A stretch of DNA of 64,000 nt from Pedomonas mirosovicensis (GCF_022569295.1 NZ_JAKFIA010000002.1:124001-188000), one strand, 5' to 3'. Shown: positions 1-12,863, counted from the first letter of the stretch. The notes: generated by a model from the sequence alone, not told the origin. Program-made: numbers and translations.

Positions 1-930
1 AGCTGGAAGCAGATTGCAGAAAGGCCGTACATCTGGGCCAGCTGGGTGTGGAACATGTTCGATTTCTCGAACGAATTGCGGATGGAAGGGGATTTGACCG
101 ACACCAACGACAAGGGCCTCGTCACCTTCGATCGCCGCACCCGCAAGGACGCTTTCTATTTCTTCAAGGCCAATTGGTCGAGCGAGCCTTTCGCCCACAT
201 CACCGGCCGCCGCTATGTCGACCGGCCCTACCCGGTAGTCGATGTGAAGGCCTACAGCAATGCGCCCCAGCTGGAGCTGACGCTGAACGGCCGCACTCTG
301 GGCGAAACCGCTTGCCGACAGGGCATCTGCCTGTGGCGCGGCGTGATGCTCGACACCGGCGAGAACCGGCTGGATGTGCGCGGCACGCACGCGGGCAAGA
401 CGGTGGACGATGCCGTCACCTGGCGGTTCGACGGGCAGCCGGGGCAATATGCCATCCGCGCCGGAACGCTGGTCGGCAAGCGGGCGAACGACGGCCGCCT
501 GTGGGGATCGGACGTGTTCTTTAACGGCGGCAAGGGAAATTTCCGCGACATGCCTTCCACCTCGCGCGGCGGCGAACCGGGGCCGGTGCGCGAGGTGGCG
601 GGCACGGCGGACCAGACGCCTTACGAGAGCTGGCGCGAGGGCGCGTTCGGCTACGCTATCCCGGTGCCGAACGGCACATATCGCGTCACCCTTCATTTCT
701 TCGAACCCGAGGCCACGCGCCGCGCGGGCGAGCGGGTGTTTAGCGTGGTAGCGGAAGACGGCAGGGCGGAGACCGGGCCCATCGACGTGGTGAAGGAAGC
801 CCGCGCCCCGATGACGGCCCTCACCCGCCAGCTCAACGTTGCGGTTGCGGATGGACGGCTGGATTTGACGTTCATGCCCTTGGTGGGCGAACCGATTCTC
901 TCCGGCCTTGAGGTGATGCCGCAAAAATAG
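1..930 (+). CDS. GH2 beta-galactosidase, C-terminal part (cut by window start)
   Basis: Reading frame 1 is open from base 1, so the gene starts before the window; an internal ATG at 46 is not the start. The first 60 or so residues (WASWVWNMFDFSNE, then GLVTFDRRTRKDAFYFFKA) are the end of a GH2 TIM barrel. Next come a DUF4982-like beta domain and, from about residue 165, a malectin-type carbohydrate-binding domain (FNGGKGNFRDMPSTSRGG, later YRVTLHFFEP). The catalytic glutamates would lie upstream and are not visible. The family hydrolyses terminal beta-galactosides outside the cytoplasm. A second GH2 gene follows 115 bp downstream on the same strand, suggesting a galactan or xyloglucan side-chain cluster. 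Family call is firm; substrate is inferred. Confidence 0.88.
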   Translation, partial: SWKQIAERPYIWASWVWNMFDFSNELRMEGDLTDTNDKGLVTFDRRTRKDAFYFFKANWSSEPFAHITGRRYVDRPYPVVDVKAYSNAPQLELTLNGRTLGETACRQGICLWRGVMLDTGENRLDVRGTHAGKTVDDAVTWRFDGQPGQYAIRAGTLVGKRANDGRLWGSDVFFNGGKGNFRDMPSTSRGGEPGPVREVAGTADQTPYESWREGAFGYAIPVPNGTYRVTLHFFEPEATRRAGERVFSVVAEDGRAETGPIDVVKEARAPMTALTRQLNVAVADGRLDLTFMPLVGEPILSGLEVMPQK

Positions 931-1012
931 GGCGCGCCGGAGCGGGAGGGAAAGTCAGCCTTGGAGCAGCATTTTCCGACATCATTCTCGACATTGCCGA
1001 ACATGTTGATAA

Positions 1013-4207
<3,195 letters not shown>

Positions 4208-4215
4208 CGGACGCC

Positions 4216-4473
4216 TCAGGCGCGCGGGCGTTTGCCGGGAAGATCCTGGCGGCGCTCGCGCGGGAGGCAAGCGTGGGCGCAGCCGGCCAGGCCGTGATCG
4301 CGGGAAGGTGCGCCATCGTCCAGCGGCAGCTCCTTCACGCCATTGACGGTGCAGAGGGTGGTGGTGGCCCCGGCGCTTGCGGGCGCGGGCCCCAGCGCCA
4401 GCATGAGCAGGGCAGCAAGGGCCACGAGCGTCGCGGGCCGGGCCTCCAGCGCATCAAGGAATGAGGCGGGCAT
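4216..4473 (-). CDS. Small exported cysteine-containing protein, DUF2946-like
   Basis: 85 residues from the ATG at 4473; an in-frame ATG at 4560 is possible but would bury the signal sequence. Residues 12-34 (ATLVALAALLMLALGPAPAS) form a signal peptide or membrane segment. The mature part carries LCTVNGVKELPLDDG and then CAHAC followed by a basic tail, a pattern I associate with small alphaproteobacterial proteins of the DUF2946 type that have been suspected of metal binding. It lies downstream of ccoS in the same direction, 267 bp away, and ends 8 bp from the convergent GH2 gene. A role in copper supply to the oxidase is inference only. No strong Shine-Dalgarno is seen. Confidence 0.5.
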   Translation of the reverse strand: MPASFLDALEARPATLVALAALLMLALGPAPASAGATTTLCTVNGVKELPLDDGAPSRDHGLAGCAHACLPRERRQDLPGKRPRA

Positions 4474-4700
4474 CGCGCCGGGCAAGCAGCAAGGCAGTGG
4501 GACAACGGCGCGGCGGCAGGCGCGGCGCCGGGATGATGCCTTTGGGGACCTGTCGACCATGCCTGCAATCCTGCGCCAATGTTTTTGCGGCTGCCTTGCG
4601 CTCGATCAATTTTCCATCAGGCAGGGGCGCTAATCTTCGCACCGTCAGCGGACAGTCCAGCTGACAACGCGCCACGTCGCCTGTCGCTGGCGCGCACCTT

Positions 4701-4735
4701 GGCGCGGAGGCCTTTGAGGGGGAGGCTTCCGCGCC
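4701..4735 (-). terminator. Hairpin just behind ccoS
   Basis: Thirteen-base arms GGCGCGGAGGCCT and AGGCTTCCGCGCC pair with one G-T and a 9-base loop, starting 5 bases after the ccoS stop. No T tract follows on the minus strand, so it may protect the 3' end or pause polymerase rather than be a classical terminator. The rest of 4474-4740 shows no supportable gene. Confidence 0.5.
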
Positions 4736-4740
4736 CCTTT

Positions 4741-4905
4741 TCAGTGCCCGGTGTGGGCGGGGCGGTCGTCATCACTGGCCAGGATGCGAAGGGCAGAGCC
4801 CTCTGGGTCGTCATATTGGCGGGAGCGCAGGGTCCACAAAAACAGGCCCAGCCAGAGCAGGCCCATGGCGAGCGCCAGAATGATGAGCAGCGGAAGGCCG
4901 GTCAT
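4741..4905 (-). CDS. ccoS: CcoS/FixS, cbb3 oxidase maturation protein
   Basis: A 54-residue gene too short for standard ORF listing. It begins with one membrane span (MTGLPLLIILALAMGLLWLG) and carries the family's QYDDPEG motif followed by SALRIL. CcoS is required to put heme and copper into the catalytic subunit of cbb3 oxidase. Its ATG overlaps the ccoI stop codon (ATGA), so the two are translationally coupled. It is the last gene of the ccoNOQP-ccoGHIS block and sits right before a hairpin. Length and motif match the family. Confidence 0.93.
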   Translation of the reverse strand: MTGLPLLIILALAMGLLWLGLFLWTLRSRQYDDPEGSALRILASDDDRPAHTGH

Positions 4906-7091
4906 GCGCCTGTTCCTTTCACGCGCCAGCTGAGGCGCAGGGCGTTGCCGATGACGAGGATGGACGAACCGGACATGGCAATGGCAGCGATGAGCGGCGT
5001 CACATAACCCAGCATGGCCAGCGGTACGGCAACGACGTTGTAGCCGATGGCAAGGCCGATGTTCTGCCGCACGAGGCGGCGGGCGTGCCGGGCGACAGCG
5101 ATGGTCGTCGGCACGGCCATGAGCCCCTCGCCCAGAAACACGAAATCCGCCGCCGCCTGCCCCACATCACTGGCGCTGGAGGGCGCCATGGAGACGTAGC
5201 CCGCAGCCAGGGCCGGGCCGTCGTTGAGACCATCGCCCACCACCAACACCTTGTGGCTGCGCTGCTGGCGAGACTGGATTTCCGCGACTTTTTCGGCCGG
5301 GCTGCACCTGGCCCGCCAGTCGGCGATGCCGACCTCTCGCGCCACACGATCGACTACGCGGGCGTGATCGCCGGAGAGGATCGAGGTGCCGAGCCCCAGA
5401 CGCCTAAGCCGCCTGATGGCCGCCGCCGCATCCGGGCGCAGCTGATCGCAAAAGCCGATACGCACCGGTGCAAGGCCGGGGCGGGAGAAGGCGATTTCCG
5501 GGCCGTCGCCGAGGCGGTCGGCGGTTTCCGCTCCCACCCAGTCCGGCCGCCCGAGACGGACGACGCCGCCCGGCACATCCGCCTCCAGCCCGGCCCCGGC
5601 GATTTCCCGCACGACTGCCAGCGGCGCCGGCGCAATGCCGAGCAGGCGCAGCTCGGCAGCAAGCGCACGGGAGAGCGGGTGCGTGCTGCGCTCGGCCAGG
5701 GCCAGCGCCAGCGCCCGATCTTCCGGCACCAGCGGAATTTCGCCCGCCACCGTCGGGCGGCCGAGGGTGAGGGTGCCGGTTTTATCGAGCACGGCGAGGT
5801 CTGCCTCCGCCATGCGCTCCAGCGCCGAACCGTCCTTCACCAGCACGCCCCGGCGCATGAGGAGGGTGGAGGTCAGCACCTGCACGGCAGGCACCGCCAG
5901 CCCCAGCGCACACGGGCAGGTGATGATGAGCACGGCAACGGCGGTCATGACCGCCTGATGCCAGTCCCCGCCCGCCAGCCACCAGCCGATGCCGGTGAGG
6001 GCGGCAAGCGAATGGACGACCGGCGCATAGGAGCGCGAGACGCGATCGGCGAGGCGCACGTAAGAAGCCCGGCCCTGCTCCGCCGCCTCCATGAGGCGGA
6101 CGAGATCGGCCATGAAGGTGCTCTGCCCGGCGGCGGTGACGCGGATGGTGATCGCCGCATCCAGCGCCAGCGTGCCCGCCAAGACCGTGCCCCCCGCGCC
6201 CGCCACCTCCGGCACGCTTTCGCCGGTGACGAGGGCACGATCCATCATCGCCGTGCCGGTGAGAACGACGCCATCGACCGGCACCCGCTCGCCCGCCGCG
6301 ACGAGAACGCTCATGCCCGGCGCAATTTCGGAAATGGGGCGAAATTCGGTGTTCCCATCTTCCTGCAGCACGGTTGCGCCGCGCGGCATCTGCTTCAAGA
6401 GCTGGGCGACGCCCGCGCGGGCGCGATCGCGCATGGCGCTGTCGAGCGCGCGGCCGATGAGGAGGAAAAACAAGAGCGATACCGCGCCGTCGAAATAGGC
6501 GTGGGGGCCATGGGTCAGCGTTTCGTAAAGGCTCATCGCCGCCGTGAGCAGCACGCCGATGGAAATGGGCACGTCCATATTGGCGCGGCCGTGGCGCAGC
6601 GCGCCCCAGGCGGATTTGAAAAACGGCCGCCCCGCATAGGCGATGGCCGGCAGGGCAATGAGTGCGGAAATGGCGTGGAACAGATCGCGCGTTGCCGCCT
6701 CCGCCCCCGACCAGACGGAGATGGAGAGCAGCATGATGTTCATGGCGGCAAAGCCCGCCACCGCCATGCAGCGGATAAGGCCTTGCGTGGCGCTTTTGCC
6801 CTCTGCCTCGGCGGTGTCCTCCGGCGCGAAGGGCCGCGCCTCGAACCCCAGCCCCGCGACGGTTTCAACAATTCTCTCGGGCGCAAGCACGCCGTCGTGC
6901 CATTCGACCGAGAGGCGGCGGGTGGAGAAATTCACCCGCGCGGTTTTCACGCCGGGAAGCCGGCGCACCGCCCCTTCGATGCGGCTGATGCAGTTGGCGC
7001 AGTGGATGCCGGGCACGTGGAGATCGATGCGGCGCAGGCCCTCCCGCTCGGTGGTCCAGAGGTCAAGCGCGCTGGCGGTGGAGGCGGTCAT
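4902..7091 (-). CDS. ccoI: CcoI/FixI copper-exporting P-type ATPase for cbb3 oxidase
   Basis: 729 residues, full length for the family. The N-terminal heavy-metal domain has GIHCANC (Cys31 and Cys34). Eight membrane helices follow, with the copper-path motif CPCALGLAVP, the phosphorylation motif DKTGTLT and the hinge GDGLNDGPAL. It moves Cu(I) across the inner membrane for assembly of the CuB centre of CcoN; the family is the low-rate, assembly type of copper ATPase rather than the detoxifying type. The start codon overlaps the ccoH stop (ATGA) and its own stop overlaps ccoS, so H-I-S are coupled. Confidence 0.96.
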   Translation of the reverse strand: MTASTASALDLWTTEREGLRRIDLHVPGIHCANCISRIEGAVRRLPGVKTARVNFSTRRLSVEWHDGVLAPERIVETVAGLGFEARPFAPEDTAEAEGKSATQGLIRCMAVAGFAAMNIMLLSISVWSGAEAATRDLFHAISALIALPAIAYAGRPFFKSAWGALRHGRANMDVPISIGVLLTAAMSLYETLTHGPHAYFDGAVSLLFFLLIGRALDSAMRDRARAGVAQLLKQMPRGATVLQEDGNTEFRPISEIAPGMSVLVAAGERVPVDGVVLTGTAMMDRALVTGESVPEVAGAGGTVLAGTLALDAAITIRVTAAGQSTFMADLVRLMEAAEQGRASYVRLADRVSRSYAPVVHSLAALTGIGWWLAGGDWHQAVMTAVAVLIITCPCALGLAVPAVQVLTSTLLMRRGVLVKDGSALERMAEADLAVLDKTGTLTLGRPTVAGEIPLVPEDRALALALAERSTHPLSRALAAELRLLGIAPAPLAVVREIAGAGLEADVPGGVVRLGRPDWVGAETADRLGDGPEIAFSRPGLAPVRIGFCDQLRPDAAAAIRRLRRLGLGTSILSGDHARVVDRVAREVGIADWRARCSPAEKVAEIQSRQQRSHKVLVVGDGLNDGPALAAGYVSMAPSSASDVGQAAADFVFLGEGLMAVPTTIAVARHARRLVRQNIGLAIGYNVVAVPLAMLGYVTPLIAAIAMSGSSILVIGNALRLSWRVKGTGA

Positions 7092-7579
7092 GATGCATTG
7101 CCTCCGCTGACGAACAGGCGCTCGCTCACGAGGACGATGCGGCCTTCCGCTTCAAGCCGGATATCCGCATCCCACTGGCCGCGCGGAATGAGGTCTTCCG
7201 CGACATAACGGCCGGGGGCGGCCTCGCGCAGGTCGAGCCAGCGGGTGAGGCTGGCGCGGAACGGGTGGATGAGATGGACGCGCACCCGCGCCCCTGCAAG
7301 CGGCTCGCCCGCCGCATTGCGGGCGGCAACCACCAGGCGGCCGCCCTTCACGCTTGCCGTGGCGGACCAGCCGAGCGCCGCCTGCGCTTTGCCCTGCGCG
7401 ATCCACGTGTTGAAATCCTGATTGGCCACATAGCCGTTGGCGACGACCGCGCCGGAGAAGGTTCTGCTCGCCAGCGTCGCCATGGTGAAATTGACGGCCA
7501 TGACGACCGCGAACATGGCGCAGAGAATGAGCGCGAGGCGGCGGCCGGTGAACGGGCGGGGGTGGGTGCTCGTGGTCAT
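7088..7579 (-). CDS. ccoH: CcoH/FixH cbb3 oxidase assembly protein
   Basis: 163 residues from the ATG at 7579, chosen because MTTSTHPRPFTGRRLALILC is the usual N-terminus of the family and GAAAGA lies about 8 bases upstream; ATGs at 7600 and 7624 in the same frame would overlap ccoG. One N-terminal membrane helix (ALILCAMFAVVMAVNFTMA) is followed by a periplasmic FixH domain with the typical YVANQDFN segment. CcoH stays bound to the oxidase and stabilises its assembly. It lies between ccoG and ccoI with 4-base overlaps. Confidence 0.93.
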   Translation of the reverse strand: MTTSTHPRPFTGRRLALILCAMFAVVMAVNFTMATLASRTFSGAVVANGYVANQDFNTWIAQGKAQAALGWSATASVKGGRLVVAARNAAGEPLAGARVRVHLIHPFRASLTRWLDLREAAPGRYVAEDLIPRGQWDADIRLEAEGRIVLVSERLFVSGGNAS

Positions 7580-7583
7580 GGCA

Positions 7584-9035
7584 TTATCTTTCGGGTCCAT
7601 CGAAGCGGGTTTCCTGCATGGCAACCGCGCCGCCTTCCGCGCGGGCGATGAAGCGGATGTCGGCCGTGCCTTCGGGCAGGCTTGCAGGCGCGGCGCGCAC
7701 GTAAATCTGGCGGGCCTCCGTCTGGTCCGGCCCGACGGTGATGCGGAGCGCGGGCGCGGCCATGCTTTCGGTGGCGTGGCTGTCCCACATCACAGCGCCC
7801 GGCAGACCTTCCAGCGTGAGGGTGAAGGTGCGCGGGCGGGCTTCCATGTTGAGGAGTTTCAGGGTGTAGCCGTTGCGGACCGAGCCGTCCGACAGCTGCA
7901 CGTAGAGCGGATTGCGCTGGCGGCTGATGGAGAGGTCCAGCCGCTCGCGGGTGAGGAGCGATGCCAGCATGGCAAGGCCGATGAGCGCCCAGACGCCGGT
8001 GTAAACAAACGTGCGCGGGCGGACGACCGACTTCCATTTGGGCGGCAGCGCCTCGCCCGCTGCTTCCTGCCGGTCGCGCTTTTCGGTGGTGTAGTCGATA
8101 AGGCCACGCGGACGGCCGAGCTTGCCCATGATGTCGTTGCAGGCATCGATGCACAGGGCGCAGGTGATGCAGCCGATCTGCGGGCCGTTGCGAATATCGA
8201 TGCCGGTAGGGCAGACGGCGACGCAGGCGTTGCAGTCAACGCAATCCCCGGTTTTTCCGCCGTCTTGCGCCGCCTTTTTCACGCCCCTGGTGCGAGGCTC
8301 GCCGCGCCACGCCTTGTAGGTGACGATGAGGGAATTTTCATCGAGCATGGCGGACTGGATGCGCGGCCACGGGCACATGTAGGTGCACACCTGCTCGCGC
8401 AAGAGGCCGCCGAACACGTAGGTGGTGGCGGTGAGCACGGCGACGGTAGCGTAGGCGACGCTGGGGGCGTCGCCCGTGAACAGATTTTTCACCAGCGTCG
8501 GCGCGTCGGCAAAATAGAGGATGAAAAACCCGCCCGTCGCCACGGCGATGATGAGCCACGAAAGATGCACGGCAAGGCGCTTGAAAATCTTCTCCGACCC
8601 CCACGGCGCGCGGTCCAGCTTCATCCGCGCGTTGCGATCTCCCTCGATCACACGCTCGACCGCCATGAACAGATCGGTCCAGACGGTTTGCGGGCAGGCA
8701 TAGCCGCACCATGCCCGCCCGACCGTGGAGGTGATGAGAAACAGGCCGATGCCCGCCATGACCAGCAGCCCGGCGACGTAATAGAATTCCTGGGGCCAGA
8801 TTTCGATAGGGCCCAGATAAAACCGGCGGTGGGCAAGATCGATGAGCAGGAACTGCTTGGGCGCGAAGGGTCCGCGATCCCACCGCAGCCAAGGCAGCAG
8901 GTAATAGACCGCGAGCGCCACCGTGAGGATGGTCCACTTAAGGCGGCGAAAGGTGCCGTGGACGGATTGCGGGTATACCTTCGCCCGCCCCTTGAAGAGG
9001 CGGGGCTCCGGCGCTGGGGCGGGGGACTGTGACAT
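7584..9035 (-). CDS. ccoG: CcoG/FixG/RdxA iron-sulfur cupric reductase
   Basis: 483 residues from the ATG at 9035 (MSQSPAP); in-frame upstream codons to 9071 lie in the ccoP-ccoG spacer. Membrane helices frame an early CGYACPQTVW motif and a 2x[4Fe-4S] ferredoxin domain (CVDCNACVAVCPTG, then CITCALCIDAC). The C-terminal third is a periplasmic Ig-like FixG domain. CcoG is known to reduce Cu(II) to Cu(I) for the cbb3 copper centre. It starts 90 bp behind ccoP, the largest internal gap of the block, so ccoGHIS may also have its own promoter. Confidence 0.95.
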   Translation of the reverse strand: MSQSPAPAPEPRLFKGRAKVYPQSVHGTFRRLKWTILTVALAVYYLLPWLRWDRGPFAPKQFLLIDLAHRRFYLGPIEIWPQEFYYVAGLLVMAGIGLFLITSTVGRAWCGYACPQTVWTDLFMAVERVIEGDRNARMKLDRAPWGSEKIFKRLAVHLSWLIIAVATGGFFILYFADAPTLVKNLFTGDAPSVAYATVAVLTATTYVFGGLLREQVCTYMCPWPRIQSAMLDENSLIVTYKAWRGEPRTRGVKKAAQDGGKTGDCVDCNACVAVCPTGIDIRNGPQIGCITCALCIDACNDIMGKLGRPRGLIDYTTEKRDRQEAAGEALPPKWKSVVRPRTFVYTGVWALIGLAMLASLLTRERLDLSISRQRNPLYVQLSDGSVRNGYTLKLLNMEARPRTFTLTLEGLPGAVMWDSHATESMAAPALRITVGPDQTEARQIYVRAAPASLPEGTADIRFIARAEGGAVAMQETRFDGPER

Positions 9036-9125
9036 GGGACAGGCCTTACGCTTCACGAACACGGCCCACATTGATCCAGCGCAAGGGCGGGTGGACCCGG
9101 CCCGCCCTTGCGCGCAGCCCCGGCG

Positions 9126-9992
9126 CTATTCGCCGCCGCCGAGGCTGTGGACGTAAACCGCCAGCTGCTTGACCGTGACCGGCTCCAGACGTCCACCCCA
9201 CGCGGGCATGACGCCGAAGCGCGCGTTGGTGACGGTTTCCATGATGCTGGCGGTATCGCCGCCGTAGAGCCAGATGGCATCCGTGAGGTTGGGCGCGCCC
9301 ACCTCGCGCATCCCCTCGCCCGCCGCGCCGTGGCAGCTGACGCAGTTGTCGGCGAAGACAGCCGCGCCGCGGCGGCTGGAGTCGCTGGGCTTTTCCTGGC
9401 GGGAGAGGACGCGCACGAAGGCAGTAACGTCGCGGATCTGGCTGGCGTCCAAGAGCCCGTCGCGCCCGAAGGCGGGCATTTGCGACATGTGCGTGTCCCC
9501 ATCCGCCTCGAACCGGATGCCGTGGCGGATGGTCTGGTGAATGGCGGTAAGATCCCCGCCCCACAGCCAGTCGTCGTCGTTGAGGTTGGGATAGCCCTTG
9601 CCGCCCGCAGCGCCCGAGCCGTGGCACTGGGCGCAGTAAACCTTGAAGGCCGAGCGCCCGCCCTCGACCGCAAAGCTCATCAGCTTTTCGTTTTGCGGGA
9701 TCTGCTCGATGGGCGTGGCCTCGATGGCGGCGAGAATATCCGCCCGCCCGGCGTCCACCGCCCTCAGCTCCGCCGCCAGTTCGCTGCGGCTCGACCAGCC
9801 GAAGGAGCCGCGGCTGGCGCCGTCCCACAGGGGGATGGCGGGGTAGACGATGCAGTAGCCCACGGCCCAAATCATGGTGCCGAACAGCAGGTAGAGCCAC
9901 CAGCGCGGCAGGGGCTTGTCGTACTCGCGGATGCCGTCCCACTCGTGCCCGGTGGTGGGCAGGCCGTCTTCGGTGTGCTTGTGCTCTGTCAT
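9126..9992 (-). CDS. ccoP: CcoP, diheme cytochrome c subunit of cbb3 oxidase
   Basis: 288 residues. It has an N-terminal membrane anchor (residues 31-53, WWLYLLFGTMIWAVGYCIVY) and two cytochrome c domains with heme sites CAQCH (Cys120, Cys123, His124) and CVSCH (Cys217, Cys220, His221). Axial methionines are available in HMSQMPAFG and GVMPAWGG. CcoP takes electrons from the bc1 complex or soluble cytochrome c and passes them to CcoO. It starts 6 bases behind ccoQ in a tight N-O-Q-P order. Confidence 0.96.
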   Translation of the reverse strand: MTEHKHTEDGLPTTGHEWDGIREYDKPLPRWWLYLLFGTMIWAVGYCIVYPAIPLWDGASRGSFGWSSRSELAAELRAVDAGRADILAAIEATPIEQIPQNEKLMSFAVEGGRSAFKVYCAQCHGSGAAGGKGYPNLNDDDWLWGGDLTAIHQTIRHGIRFEADGDTHMSQMPAFGRDGLLDASQIRDVTAFVRVLSRQEKPSDSSRRGAAVFADNCVSCHGAAGEGMREVGAPNLTDAIWLYGGDTASIMETVTNARFGVMPAWGGRLEPVTVKQLAVYVHSLGGGE

Positions 9993-9998
9993 GGAACT

Positions 9999-10151
9999 CT
10001 AGTCCTCATCGCGCAGGGGCAGGTGGCGCAGGGCCTCGTGGGTGCGCTTCGCGCCGGGGCGGAACGTCCAGCCAATGGCGGCGAGGAAGAACACCAGCAA
10101 ACCCACCAGCCCCCAGCTGTCGGCGAAATGGCGGAAGGCTTCGTAGCTCAT
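9999..10151 (-). CDS. ccoQ: CcoQ, small subunit of cbb3 oxidase
   Basis: A 50-residue gene between ccoO and ccoP: one membrane helix ([18 protein letters not shown]) followed by [10 protein letters not shown], then an acidic end. This fits the CcoQ/FixQ family in length, topology and the helix-RPG pattern. CcoQ stabilises the complex, especially with oxygen present. Its ATG overlaps the ccoO stop (ATGA). It is too short for ordinary ORF lists. Confidence 0.93.
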   Translation of the reverse strand: MSYEAFRHFADSWGLVGLLVFFLAAIGWTFRPGAKRTHEALRHLPLRDED

Positions 10152-10894
10152 CGTGCACCCCGCTCGTTTTCCTCGGCCTGCACGTAGGTGGAGAAATCGA
10201 CCAGCGTGCCGAGCATCTGGAGATAGGCGACGACCGCATCCATTTCCGTGAGCCTGGCGGGATCACCATCGAAGGCGCGCACCTGCGCCTTGGGATAGCG
10301 CTGCTGAAGGCTCTCCACGTCCGCATCGGGGTCGGCCTGCGCGTAAATATCCGCCAGCGCTTTTTCGATGTCCTCCTCCGTATAGGGCACGCCCGCCGCC
10401 TTGTTGGCCTTGAGGCTGGCGGCGATGTTCTTGGTGTTCAGCTCTTTTTCCGCAAGAAAGGCGTAGCCCGGCATGATGGATTCAGGGACCACCGAGCGCG
10501 GGTCCTTCAGGTGCTGGACGTGCCATTCATCCGAATAGCGGCCGCCGACGCGCGCCAAATCCGGCCCGGTGCGCTTGGAGCCCCACTGGAAGGGCCGGTC
10601 GTACATGCTCTCGGCGGCCAGGCTGTAGTGGCCGTAGCGCTCGATCTCGTCGCGGAAGGGGCGGATCATCTGCGAGTGGCAGGCATAGCAGCCCTCGCGG
10701 ATGTAAATATCGCGCCCAGCCAGCTCCAAGGGCGTGTAGGGGCGCACCCCTTCCACCTTCTCGATGGTGTTCTGCACGTAGAACAGCGGCGCGATCTCGA
10801 CGATGCCGCCGACGGTGACGACGAGCAGCGACAGGACGAACAGGAGCGTCGCGTTGCGCTCGATGACGCTGTGATTGAATTTTTTAAAACGCAT
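10148..10894 (-). CDS. ccoO: CcoO, monoheme cytochrome c subunit of cbb3 oxidase
   Basis: 248 residues from the ATG at 10894 ([10 protein letters not shown]); the frame stays open further upstream through ccoN, but this is the family start and lies 13 bases after the ccoN stop. One N-terminal membrane helix (residues 17-36) is followed by the heme c site CYACH (Cys69, Cys72, His73) in a conserved [17 protein letters not shown] block. CcoO relays electrons from CcoP to the heme b of CcoN. Confidence 0.96.
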   Translation of the reverse strand: MRFKKFNHSVIERNATLLFVLSLLVVTVGGIVEIAPLFYVQNTIEKVEGVRPYTPLELAGRDIYIREGCYACHSQMIRPFRDEIERYGHYSLAAESMYDRPFQWGSKRTGPDLARVGGRYSDEWHVQHLKDPRSVVPESIMPGYAFLAEKELNTKNIAASLKANKAAGVPYTEEDIEKALADIYAQADPDADVESLQQRYPKAQVRAFDGDPARLTEMDAVVAYLQMLGTLVDFSTYVQAEENERGAR

Positions 10895-10907
10895 GGGGTG
10901 TCTCCAA

Positions 10908-12584
10908 TCACTCGGCCGCGACAGGCTGGGAGAGCGGGCGCGCCGCCTTGGGGCCGAGCGGCACGTCGCGCGCGGGGTCGTATTCCGGCATCCGGGCGAA
11001 AGGCTCTTCCGCGCGCAGATCACCCCGGATGGTGCGCCACACGTTGACGACCATCAGCACGCCGCCCGCAAGGTAAAGGACGCCGCCCAAAGCGCGGATG
11101 ACGTAGAACACCCAGGTGGCATCGACGATTTCCGCAAAGCCGTAGACCAGGAAGCCGTCCGCATTGTACTCGCGCCACATCAGGCCCTGCATGATGCCCG
11201 CCACCCACAGGGAGGCGACGTAAAGAACGATGCCGAGCGTCGCGCTCCAGAAGTGCCAGTTGACCATGCGGATGGAATAAAGCCGCTCGCGGTTCCACAG
11301 GCGCGGCACCAGGAAATAGATGGCCGCGAAGATAATCATGCCGTTCCAGCCCAAAGCGCCGCCGTGGACGTGTCCGACGGTCCACTCGGTATAGTGGCTG
11401 AGGGAATTGACGGTCTTGATGGACATCATCGGCCCCTCGAAGGTGGCCATGCCGTAGAAGGCCAGCGCGAGGACCATCATGCGGATGATGGGGTCCGTGC
11501 GGATCTTGTCCCACGCGCCTTCCAGCGTCATCAGCAGGTTGATCATGCCGCCCCAGCTCGGCACCCACAGCATGATGGAGAAGACCATGCCGAGCGTCTG
11601 CGCCCAGTCGGGCAGCGCGGTGTAGTGCAGGTGGTGGGGCCCCGCCCAGATGTACATGAAGGCGAGCGCCCAGAAGTGGATGATGGAGAGGCGATAGGAA
11701 TAGACCGGCCGCTCCGCCTGCTTGGGCACGAAATAATAGGCCATGCCGAGGAAGCTGACGGTGAGGAAGAAGCCGACCGCATTGTGGCCGTACCACCACT
11801 GGGTGAGCGCATCCTGCACGCCCGCGAACAGCGAATAGCTCTTGCCCGACCAGCCCGCCGGAATGGCCAGGTTGTTGACGATGTGCAGCATCGCGATGGT
11901 GACGATGAAGGAGAGGTAGAACCAGTTGGCCACATAGATGTGCGGCTCACTGCGGCGCAGGATGGTGCCGAGGTAGACCGCGAGGTACGCCACCCACACG
12001 ATGGCGAGCCAGAGGTCGGCGTACCATTCGGGCTCGGCATATTCGCGCGACTGGGTGATGCCGAGCACGTAGCCCGATGCCGCCAGCACGAGGAACAGCT
12101 GGTAGCCCCAGAACACGAACCAGGCGAGGTTGCCGAAGGCAAGCCGCGCGCGGCAGGTGCGCTGCACCACATAGAACGAGGTGGCGATGAGCGCGTTGCC
12201 GCAGAAGGCGAAGATGACCGCCGAGGTGTGCACCGGGCGCAGGCGCCCGAAGGTGAAGTATTCCCCGAAGTTCAGCGCCGGGAAGGCCATCTGGAGCGCG
12301 ACGAACAGGCCCGCCGCAAAACCCACCACCGCCCAGAACACGGTGGCGATGACCCCGGCCCGCACCACGTCGTCCTGATAGCGGGAGAGGTCCGGTGCCT
12401 CGCGGATGGCCGAGCCATCGGGCGCGAATTTCATCGACCGGATGGTGAGGCCGATGGCGAAGAAACACGCCGCCATGACGATGAAGCCGTGAACCGCATA
12501 GGCCGGTTCCACCGCCTTCGCCGTGGCAATGAGCGCGATGAGCGCCACCACCAGATAGAGTGGAATTTTTATCGCAGAACTCAT
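10908..12584 (-). CDS. ccoN: CcoN, catalytic subunit I of cbb3 cytochrome c oxidase
   Basis: 558 residues with about 12-14 membrane helices. Landmarks of C-type heme-copper oxidases are visible: [16 protein letters not shown] with a heme ligand histidine, [13 protein letters not shown] with a CuB ligand, [13 protein letters not shown], and [11 protein letters not shown]. It reduces oxygen to water at high affinity and pumps protons, so the operon serves microaerobic respiration. First gene of the block; a perfect FNR/FixK box lies 70 bp upstream of its ATG. Confidence 0.97.
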   Translation of the reverse strand: MSSAIKIPLYLVVALIALIATAKAVEPAYAVHGFIVMAACFFAIGLTIRSMKFAPDGSAIREAPDLSRYQDDVVRAGVIATVFWAVVGFAAGLFVALQMAFPALNFGEYFTFGRLRPVHTSAVIFAFCGNALIATSFYVVQRTCRARLAFGNLAWFVFWGYQLFLVLAASGYVLGITQSREYAEPEWYADLWLAIVWVAYLAVYLGTILRRSEPHIYVANWFYLSFIVTIAMLHIVNNLAIPAGWSGKSYSLFAGVQDALTQWWYGHNAVGFFLTVSFLGMAYYFVPKQAERPVYSYRLSIIHFWALAFMYIWAGPHHLHYTALPDWAQTLGMVFSIMLWVPSWGGMINLLMTLEGAWDKIRTDPIIRMMVLALAFYGMATFEGPMMSIKTVNSLSHYTEWTVGHVHGGALGWNGMIIFAAIYFLVPRLWNRERLYSIRMVNWHFWSATLGIVLYVASLWVAGIMQGLMWREYNADGFLVYGFAEIVDATWVFYVIRALGGVLYLAGGVLMVVNVWRTIRGDLRAEEPFARMPEYDPARDVPLGPKAARPLSQPVAAE

Positions 12585-12653
12585 GGGTGAAAATCCTTGC
12601 CCGACTACCCCGCACGTATCGTCCCGCTATGGGAGGCGGGGCGGAGCCGGGCA

Positions 12654-12667
12654 TTGATCCAGATCAA
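12654..12667. promoter_or_regulatory. FNR/FixK anaerobox upstream of ccoN
   Basis: TTGATCCAGATCAA is an exact TTGAT-N4-ATCAA dyad, 70 bp upstream of the ccoN ATG. This spacing fits activation at about -40 from a start site near 12.61 kb on the minus strand. FNR/FixK control of ccoNOQP is established for alphaproteobacteria. The remainder of 12585-12863 has no supportable gene. Confidence 0.88.
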
Positions 12668-12863
12668 ACGGGGCTGGGCCGCGTCCCCCTGTCGCGGGCC
12701 GTTCGGTGGGCCGATTGTTTTTTACCTATTGACGGCAGGCATGAAGTTGGGTTATTGCCAATATCGATTGTGTTTTGACGATGGAGAGGACGGCGTGACG
12801 GGAGCGGGGCCAGATACGGGGGCGATCAAGGCGAAGGCGGCGGCGCTTTGCGCGCTGGCCGGG

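Noticed and set aside
5085-7208. 707-codon plus-strand frame over ccoI
   Set aside because: Arg/Gly/Ala-rich shadow of a well-defined ATPase gene.
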